Below are positions 56,420 to 64,000 of a stretch of 64,000 bases of DNA, in pieces. The notes under the pieces are model-generated. The model saw nothing but the letters and a program-made list of their open reading frames with translations. It made no database searches and was not told where the DNA came from. Position numbers and translations under genes: made by a program. Position 1 is the first letter of the stretch. Each line of letters starts with the position of its first letter. This DNA is from Ceratodon purpureus (taxonomy: Eukaryota; Streptophyta; Bryopsida; Pseudoditrichales; Ditrichaceae). The stretch is from assembly GCA_014871385.1 (NCBI GenBank), contig CM026426.1, positions 633,201 through 697,200 on the forward strand. Direction: 5' to 3'.

Positions 56420-57770
56420 GAAGGACATATTGGCAGCTTTCAACAAAGCCTTAGCAAATTAAAAATTCAATGATCTGCGTGTTGAAATGCAAAGGTGGAA
56501 GTATGATCTGCAGGTGGTTTTCACAAAGCATCTTGTGGAGAAGAGTGAAGGTAGCACCACCGACAATGGACACACGGAAAGGAATCTGAGAGTATGTATA
56601 TGTCCCATTTACCAAAGGTAAGTCACACGGATAAAGTATAGGTAACAACAGGTTTGATGTAATTGATGTGCAGTTGATGTAGAAGGGAGGTATGGAGAGT
56701 TGTGTCAGAGCTTTAATTGTCCTGATATGTGTACAGAGAGGCTTTACCATAGAGTTTCAAATAGACATGATTATCTTTTCTCTGCAAGGCTTGTACAAGC
56801 ATACTGCGCATAGGTCAGTTAGAATGAATGGTTGAGTTTTAAAAGCCAAAAAGATGACAGCCTGGTCTTGGATTACAATACATTATGTTTTTGTAGTTTA
56901 TAGAAGTATGATATCCAAGTGGTCTTGTGATAGATGTAGGTCTAAGTCAACATAAGATAATGTCATATTCTAGAGCTAGAAGTAATAGAACATGTTCATG
57001 GCCGCACGTGAAAAATTATAAATGTATCAAGAGCATTTTCTCCATTTATATAGTAGGGAAGTGCATAAGTAAAGCTTTGATGTAATTCCATATGTAATTG
57101 CATAGCACAATGGATGATTTTTAATATTTAGTCTTTTGCACTTCATCGTCAATTACAATGGGAGATGCATTGTACACCTAGAAAACCCTAATCTTGGAGG
57201 GGCTCTGATGCATCAATTTGAAAGTCTGGAAAGCCCCACACTTGTACCCTCTCGGATGGAGTGTGGGCTTCATCCAGCCCTTCCCTCACCGTAATCTAAA
57301 TTAGGTCTCCCTACTCCCCTCCTCCCCGTTCTCTTCTTCCTCACTCCCCGCCACCTCATCACTCCACCTAGCTCCACCGTGGTTGCCGAACCTGCGTCAT
57401 GCACTACTTTCCGTCATCGCCAAGGATTGAAGTCGTCTTGGTTGTCATCGCCCTCGCCCTCGCCCTGCTTGCAATGTTGCCATCGCCCTTTGACCTAATA
57501 GCACATTGAAATTGAAATTAAGTTGTGATGGATTCGCGCATGATTCAAGTCATGAAAGATAAGCAACCTACTCATGTCTTTCTGTTCACAGTGGAACTGG
57601 TGGAAGGCGTACAATTCGGAAATTGTAACACGCTTAGGCTGAGTTTTGTATTGTTCTTCAAGGGACCTCCTGCAACAAAATCCGTCACTGGAACTCCTCC
57701 CGGGCTTTTGGATGGAATTCCTGCCCCACCCCAAAAACCCGCCCCGCCCCAAAAACTCGGCAAGACTTAA
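56420..57770. other. Spacer with no supported gene
   Basis: AT-rich, with a short CTCGCCCTCGCCCTCGCCCT triplet-like repeat near 57448. I see no gene. Confidence 0.35.
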
Positions 57771-57775
57771 AATTT

Positions 57776-58150
57776 TTGTTCGGGCAGCCACAGGGTGCGC
57801 ATTACGTTTACTCCGAGGTCTTCGGTTCGATTCACGCTGAAGTCAGACAATGTGCCGCTCACACACGGCCGAAACGAGGCACTTAGGCAGAGGGCTTCGA
57901 ATTCGCCACTTCTTAGTGCGAACTACTGAGCATGACCGGCGACGCTGCTAACCAATCACGTCGTTGTTGAAATTGTAAATAAAAGTTTCTTTTTAAAGGC
58001 AGTGCGCCACGGGCGTTACGCCGGGTGAGCCCCTCCCGGTCGAGGCTCCCGCGATGGGAGGCTCCCTTACACACGGGCCGGGCTAACGCCCTTGCTCTAA
58101 TGCAACGGGCAGCCCTTTGTTTTGGCTTTCTAGTGCCAGATTGCACCAGA
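57776..58150. mobile_element. tRNA-like, possible SINE sequence
   Basis: On the plus strand GGTTCGATTCACGC (57824 onward) looks like a tRNA T-arm (box B) preceded by a D-arm-like CAGCCACAGGGTGCGC. On the minus strand GATTGGTTAGCAGCG and, about 60 bases later, GCGAATTCGAAGCC look like box A and box B. Neither folds into a clear full tRNA by eye. A GC-rich GCCCCTCCCGGTCGAGGCTC segment follows at about 58027 and has an echo near 58398. Best read as tRNA-derived SINE material, low certainty. Confidence 0.35.
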
Positions 58151-58868
58151 AAAAAAAAGTCTGGCTAAAAATGGTTATAAAAAATGCCAAATGTTTTGGA
58201 TGTTATTGCCAGACAACTTTGAAATCTAAAAAAAAAAATAGATGAAATTGCCTAATTTTGGATGAAAACCGTACTATACATCCAATAAGTGGATGAATGT
58301 TGCAATTTGGAGCAATGCGACAATATTATATATTGCCACAATGGCGATTCTTTAAAAATGAAAAAAAAAGCCCTGGCGACGGGGACCTCCCATTGCGTAA
58401 GCCCCTCTCCGGAGGAGCTCACTCTATACGTAATAGTGCTTAGAATATCGATCCAGAGTAGACACAAACATGTTGTAGAGTCTAGAAAGGTCTACCATCC
58501 AGCTCTGGTACTTTAGAGTGGTGCTTGACACAAAGGGAGTAAACGTTTTCAAGACTCAAGTTTGTGTTTCCACGGAGCAAACAAACTAAAGCACACAAAG
58601 ATCATTGAAGTACTCCAAACAACGGGCTTAGCATTCCTCATTGAACCCTGGCTTCAAAATTCGAAAGAGACCCGAGTCCCTATAGATGCAAGAACCTTAG
58701 TGAAATTGCATGAATACATTTTCAAGATTTATTGTACACTCGTGTGGAAATTGTTGGCCCTTAAGTCGAGAAATTTTGCTTTCCTTTGTGCACCTTAATT
58801 TTGTCTCTTAAATGCAGATTATGTCTGCTCTTTCGCTCTCTTCTCCTTGTGTACGTGAGAAATAGCTT
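58151..58868. other. Spacer with no supported gene
   Basis: AT-rich. The GCCCCTCTCCGGAGGAGCTC near 58400 resembles the GC-rich part of the SINE-like block. Nothing else stands out. Confidence 0.35.
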
Positions 58869-59605
58869 GGGAGAGCACAATAAAGTGGACTTCAAAGTGC
58901 AAAATGTGACCACTAAGAAGTGAATATGAAGTGTGCTGTTTTTTAAAGCTCAAAGCTGATTTTGAGCATTTTTGTGAAGTTTTTGAGCATTTTAGTCACT
59001 TTCTAGGGTGTCATAAGGTATCTTACAGGGATGTTCATGAAAAGAACATACTCAATTGAAACTAAATTTGGCCACTAGTTCTAAATCATGAAAATGAACT
59101 TTTCCAAAGTCTTGATTTCTTCATTTGGGGCCCTTTATTGTCTTTAGAGGATGCTTTTTCCAATTTTAAAAAACAATGTTCGGTGAAAAAAAACCCTCAA
59201 AAAGTACCACGGAAGTGACCCTCTTAAAAACATCCTTGCAATACTTTAAGAACCCTAAACCAATTAATGAGTATATGAATTGAATATTTTAGAATACCTC
59301 TTAAACATACAGACGGCACCACAAAATTAAAAGTGATTTCGGACAAAACCCTAAAGCGTTATGTTCACTTTTCCAATTGACTACATTCACTTTGCTTGAC
59401 TTTGACGTCCACGTTTTTCATTGTAAACTCAATGTCTTTTCCCACAACTTTGGGAAATTGAAGAAGATTTAGTCTAATTTCCATATTCCAAACTTAATTT
59501 TGCATCGACAGAACGTAGATCCCACTTCCTCTAGTGTTTACGGAAGGGGCTGAAATTGGAGAAAAGATAATCACTTTTTTGGTCCACTTTATTGTGCTTC
59601 CCCCG
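58869..59605 (+). mobile_element. Inverted-repeat (MITE-like) element, copy 2, with AGCTT duplication
   Basis: 737 bp. Starts GGGAGAGCACAATAAAGTGG and ends GGTCCACTTTATTGTGCTTC plus CCCC, so about 20 bp are inverted. AGCTT precedes it (58864-58868) and follows it (59606-59610). The internal sequence has no coding potential and matches copies at 46980 and 61616. Superfamily not assigned. Confidence 0.8.
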
Positions 59606-59610
59606 AGCTT

Positions 59611-61498
59611 CTTCCTTTGCTTTTTCATCTTGTCACCACCTAACATGCAAGCATGAAGAGCATGAAAACAAAGAACACTTAAAATGGGGCACATACATGA
59701 ACTAATGTCTAGGTCTTCAAAATTCAGGTTGCACATGAAGAATTCAGCGTCGCTCCCTCAAGGTGCCGGTTCTTACTTCTTCTTTTTTATTTAATAAATT
59801 ATTTCTCCACTGCTTCTCATTTTGTGTTTTGTATCTTGTTTATATTTTTTTTTGATTGCTTTTATGCCTTTCACCTTAAAATCACAATCATAAATTAGAT
59901 AATTTCTAGAATTTAAAGTTGTAAGTCTCTCACTTTTTATAGAGAATTCTCCGTTATGTTTTTGCAAGCTGGACTGAAGGTTCAAGAAGAAGGAAAGGAG
60001 TTCGGTAGTATTGATTAGTGTTAAGTACGAAAAACAGGAGCCTTAAGCTTGTAATAAATTGATCTTTTAATGTATGTTGATGCAAGCTATTTTATACATT
60101 TTTCTTAATCTTTGACTTTGCATTGGTTTAGAATCATTAAATTCTTGTAAGTATGGATTGTATTAAAGAAATGTATGGGTTGTATCCATATTTTCCAAAT
60201 TTGTAATTATTTTGGAGAATTAGGGTTTAAGGTTTTATATACTTTGCTAAAGGATGCAACTTCATAATTGAGTAGTACTCATCCTGAAGTCCAAATAAGA
60301 TCTATCACAAGAACTTGAAAATATCCTCGAGAGAAGTTTACTTAGACAACTTTTATAATTCTCTATGCAATACTCGTCATAAAGACCTTATAAATTGCAA
60401 GGAAAAATAACCATCATAAGCTACTTTTGAATTAAATCATGATCGTCTAGGTAGGACCCATCATACCCGAGTTTTTTATCAAAAAGATTTATCTTTGATT
60501 GCCCTTCATGGGTTCATGGAAAAGAAGAATGAGAAATTGCAAGCACACAACAACTTCTGATAGTACACTATAAAATTGGGCCAATATCCATTATAGGCCA
60601 AATGGAGTTATATCACAAATCTTTGAAACAATCATAAAAAGAAGCACACTTGGACAACCTCCTAAGTCTTTAGACAATACCCATCATGAATATAATTTGA
60701 AGTCCATTAGCATCTTTAGGAAATACTCATCTTGGCATTATCCATCATAAAGAGATTTTAAAATGCATTACAATCAAGTTTAGGAAATACCCATCGTAGA
60801 GATTTTGACATGTATCATGTCGTCTAGGAGATATCCATCATAGACGATATATGAAATAAATCACAACAACATGGAGAAAATACTCATCACAAAGATATTT
60901 TAAAATAGATCACAATTCCTTAAGCCATAACCATCGTAATTGTCTTTCTACAAAAAATTATATCTCTACATTGTGTAATCATTCCATAACACCTATAAAC
61001 CTAAGAAATAAAAAATTATCAAATTGTTACAACAATACGCCGTTAAAATATAAACCGTTTAAATGTACATGTACTTTGAATGCATGCAATAGAATGAAAA
61101 CAAATAAAACCAATGAGTAAAGGGTTTAAAAAATACCCCATTCAAAGCTTCAGCGGTGCTTGAATTACAAATCTCCTTTGACACCACAAGTGATATCCAA
61201 TCCAATTTAATGCACAGAAAATTCTTGGTCCTCTCATTTCATTGGAAGGCAATTTCAAGTTGCAATTGTTACTTTAAATGGAGATGGGATCATAAGGATG
61301 ATTGCATTATAAGGCCAAAAAGCCTCTATTCATCCACTTAACTCACAATGTCAAGGTAACCATGGATTAGAGTCATGGGTTGCCTCCTTGGTTTATGATG
61401 GATGAGAAATTGAAGGCAGCATCCAGAGCATTTATTCGAGAAAGTACCTGTGTAATTCGAGTAACAAGTATAATAACAAATCATCTATAGTGTGACGA
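59611..61498. other. AT-rich spacer
   Basis: No gene recognised. Between about 60280 and 60930 a degenerate phrase around CCATCATAAAGA or ACCCATCGTAGAGA recurs many times at irregular spacing of 50-60 bp, suggesting an old diverged tandem array. Confidence 0.4.
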
Positions 61499-61615
61499 GT
61501 GGACGAGGAGAATATGAAGCTGTTTCAACGACTACAAACCAAATTGTTTTGGTACTTTTTACATAGTATGCTCTTTTTGTATAGAAATGGTAGCATACAT
61601 TGTGATTTGTCTCCT
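61499..61615 (+). pseudogene. Kinase-like fragment (catalytic-loop region), copy 3a
   Basis: The frame reads LFWYFLHSMLFLYRNGSIHCDLSPG and stops matching where the inverted-repeat element begins. It aligns with the segment around HNDISPGN in copy 1. The loop again has serine in place of the kinase lysine. Confidence 0.55.
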
Positions 61616-61987
61616 GGCATGTTTTTTAGGAAGGTCACTTCGGCAGTACTTTTTGTGAGTTTTTTTTCACAAAACATTGTTTTTTTAAATTGGAAAAAGC
61701 ATCCTCTAAAGACAATAAAGGGCCCCAAATGAAGAAATCAAGACTTTGGAAAAGTTCATTTTCATGATTTAGAACTAGTGGCCAAATTTAGTTTCAATTG
61801 AGTATGTTCTTTTCATGAACATCCCTGTAAGATACCTTATGACACCCTAGAAAGTGACTAAAATGCTCAAAAACTTCACGAAAATGCTCAAAATCAGCTT
61901 TGAGCTTTAAAAAACAGCACACTTCATATTCACTTCTTAGTGATCACATATTGCACTTTGTGGTCCACTTTATTGTGCTCTCCCCCG
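61616..61987 (-). mobile_element. Inverted-repeat (MITE-like) element, copy 3, truncated and inverted
   Basis: About 370 bp matching the first half of copy 2 on the opposite strand. It keeps one terminus (CCACTTTATTGTGCTCTCCC at about 61966-61985) and breaks off near 61616. It lies between two kinase fragments pointing in opposite directions. Confidence 0.8.
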
Positions 61988-62151
61988 AATGCTTTACAAG
62001 CATATTCTTCATCTCTTGGTATAAAATCAACTCCCACAATGCGACATTTGTAAATAATACCATAACCACCTTTAGCAAACTCTCTATTTCCATTCAAAAA
62101 AACAACTTCTGATTCGAGTGAAAGAAAATGCAACAAAGATCCATTTAGCAT
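61988..62151 (-). pseudogene. Kinase-like fragment (N-lobe), copy 3b
   Basis: Minus-strand reading FAKGGYGIIYKCRIVGVDFI then YACKAF, a glycine loop and the ATP-binding lysine, very like EGGYGKVQKLRIVG and FAEKM of copy 1. It stops at the inverted-repeat element. Further coding-like sequence upstream on the same strand reaches 62843 but is not recognisable. Confidence 0.6.
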
Positions 62152-62989
62152 ATCTTTGTTTATGTCTTGTCTTAATCGTCAAGGTTCAACTACTAATTTA
62201 CTTAGCTCATTATCAAATCAAGTTATTATATTCATTACAAGGATATAATCAGGATGAACCAGATTTAAAATCTGAGTTATCCTATTTTTTAAATTCCATG
62301 TTGCACTTCTAACCTCCTCGCTAATCAGACTTTGAAATCTTTTAGAAGAAAACTGGTTCTTCTCATATTCTAATTCATTACTAAAAATTTCAATTAGCAA
62401 TATTCATTTTATATGTTTTTAATACTATTCAACCCTTTGGACATTACTACTAAAAAACATATGACGTAAACAAATTCTTAGAACAATCTTTAGACCAATT
62501 TACTGTATTATTATGAAGTTGTCTAAGACGTTGTCTAAAGAACCCATCATGGTCTTTTCTTCTATAACCAGCATCATCGGTTCGAGAACATTTTTTTTCT
62601 TTCTTTAGGTTTCTTGTACACCGACATCGACATAGCTAGGTCCAACTGAAAACTTGTCCAGAAGAGAAGCAAGCCAGACTCAGTGCAGAACCAAGGTGAG
62701 GTGTGAATCCACAACCAACTCAGGTTTTGATTTAAATCAATCGTGGCTCCTAAGAGCATGACAGATTCTTCAGTAATTTCAACTGAACTCAAAACTTTCA
62801 ACATTTCACTTTCATTAATGGTGGAAACAGTACAGTTTTGCACTCACATGCATGGCATTCTTTCGCCATCCATAACGAAGGAATATCCTGACAATCTATC
62901 TTACATTCTACAACAACCTCCACAGAATCGCCTAACCTTGATATATAATTCCAATGTGCAGAGCAATCATTGGAGAACGCTAAATCGCA
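62152..62989. other. Low-information stretch
   Basis: Minus-strand frames at 62218-62400 and 62574-62843 may be the N-terminal part of kinase copy 3, by position only. No motif supports this. Confidence 0.3.
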
Positions 62990-63380
62990 TGTAGCATTGG
63001 CGGGTCCCGCCTCCCGCCCGCCAACGTGGCGCGAACCGTTTTCCCCCCGATCCAGCGACGGGGTAATTTTCTTCGCGTCACGGAACACTACGTCGTGCTC
63101 CCCGCGAGACACTACATTTCGCGTGACACTACGGATGCGTGACACTGCCACGTCGGCAGCATCCAGAAACTGACCGCAGGAAAAAAGAAGGTGACGTCAC
63201 GATGACGAACATCTATACAACAGAGTCACGATGTCACTACAACTTCCATTCGGGCTAATTAGGGTTTAGGGTTTCGCGCACTCCATCGTCGTCTTTCTTG
63301 TCGCTGCATTGCGTGTTTGTGTGCTTCCATGTCCGTCTTTCGAATGTGTTTTTGCCTGGAGTTTATCCTTGCTTCGTACA
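62990..63380 (+). promoter_or_regulatory. GC-rich promoter-like region with telo-box and CRE-like palindrome
   Basis: The region has a GC jump (CCCGCCTCCCGCCCGCC), three GACACTAC-type repeats near 63110-63150, the 10-bp palindrome GTGACGTCAC at 63191-63200 (bZIP-type site) and TTAGGGTTTAGGGTTT at 63260-63275, a telo-box usual near plant transcription starts. All precede the ATG at 63381 within 400 bp. The exact start site is not determined. Confidence 0.55.
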
Positions 63381-63757
63381 ATGGAAAGTGTTAATGAGGT
63401 TGGCGTGGATAGCAAGGAAAATGTCCGTGCGCATGTTGGTTGTGATGTAGACCTAAAAACCGGAGACATACACAGACAACAGTTGTTGAGTATTGAAGAT
63501 CGGGTTCAGTGTCCCCCTCCAGGTGTCTTCGGTCCTCGTGATCTGAAGTGGGATCTGGAGTACCGCCCTCCAAGGGGAGAGCACAAGAAGAGCCATGTTG
63601 TCCAACAGTGCTTCATCCCAACAGATCGAGTTCCAGACTTTATCGAGGGTATGCAATGCGGACGCGAAGGAGCACAATGTAAATTTCGGGCCAATAAGGA
63701 GAATAGAAGACCTAACGTGTCCCGAGATGGGCCTCGGACTGCTCTCAATTTCATCAG
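63381..63757 (+). CDS. First exon of an unrecognised gene
   Basis: ATG 63381 begins MESVNEVGVDSKENVRAHVG. The frame stays open to a good ATCAG/GTACGG donor at 63757/63758, giving 125 codons plus two bases. Residues 50-115 (VFGPRDLKWDLEYRPPRGEH, CFIPTDRVPDFIEGMQCGRE) are polar and look like a folded domain with a CGREGAQCKF pair of cysteines. No family recognised. There is no stop or shift, unlike almost everything else here, so it may be a live gene. An alternative start upstream is out of frame. Confidence 0.55.
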
Positions 63758-64000
63758 GTACGGAACTTCTCTGCACTCTAGATTTCGTAATTGTAATATA
63801 TATATCTGCAGTCCCTCATAACCGATCGACATGACCATTCAATGTGTACTACAAACTATCCTTAGATACTGCTATCGTTGTTCATGGTTTTGGGGTGTTT
63901 GCTTTGCTTCGATGATGTAATTCTCTTTAGGGTTCACTGCCTCCATCTGTAAGGTTTAGGGTTCGGTTTAGGCCATTCACATTTCGGAGTCACTGTCACT
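63758..64000 (+). other. Presumed intron, to the window end
   Basis: Follows a GTACGG donor. T-rich, with a TTTAGGGTTCGGTTTAGG telomere-like stretch near 63955. No acceptor can be assigned before the window ends. Confidence 0.35.

Overview
The window looks like transposon-rich nuclear DNA of a green plant, more likely a seed-free land plant or streptophyte alga than a flowering plant. Pointers are TTTAGGG-type telomere boxes near 20.6, 63.26 and 63.95 kb, GT-AG introns, a plant-type Ty3/gypsy element, CACTA-like ends, and DUF7869-, FCP1/NIF- and HxDxS-kinase-like proteins. I cannot name the species. Almost every recognisable gene is broken. Only the exon starting at 63,381 could belong to an intact gene.

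Layout. Region C (0-9.6 kb) holds two atypical kinase pseudogenes, one on each strand, and an unknown disordered-protein gene. Two of these genes are preceded by a poly-C tract and a GC-rich block full of CGGCCGTCC palindromes. From 9.6 to 17.4 kb lie decayed sequences and two CACTA-like ends. A LINE starts near 17.6 kb. It has a 2A-like relic, an endonuclease relic and the start of its reverse transcriptase, and is cut at 20,363. The rest of its reverse transcriptase resumes at 43,957.

The insertion in the LINE is a 23.6-kb element (element A, 20,364-43,952). It has terminal inverted repeats matching at 26 of 29 positions and an AAAT duplication, and the LINE reading frame is continuous across it once one AAAT is removed. 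Element A carries a DUF7869 gene (minus strand), a divergent multi-exon gene ending in an FCP1-like HAD domain (plus strand), and two more FCP1-like copies. It also carries about 24 copies of a private palindrome, GTCGGCGGGCAGCCGAC. A Ty3/gypsy element (23,178-31,878; 663-bp LTRs differing at one base that I could see; GTGGT duplication) sits inside the DUF7869 coding sequence. The order of events is therefore LINE, then element A, then gypsy.

Region B (about 45.1-52.6 kb) is a second module in the opposite orientation. It carries relatives of the FCP1-like genes, a long exon-intron pseudogene, and a different private palindrome, GATCGTAGGATCCTACGATC, in about 18 copies. From 52.6 to 63 kb there are decayed coding relics, three copies of an inverted-repeat element (TIR GGGAGAGCACAATAAAGTGG), a tRNA-like SINE candidate and fragments of a third kinase. 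The last kilobase has a promoter-like stretch and the first exon of an unrecognised gene.

Main message: three adjacent cargo modules each carry their own short palindrome, spread through introns, exons and spacers. This suggests a family of giant, gene-carrying transposons with element-specific palindromes. Element A is supported by ends and target-site duplication. Its link to regions B and C is inference.
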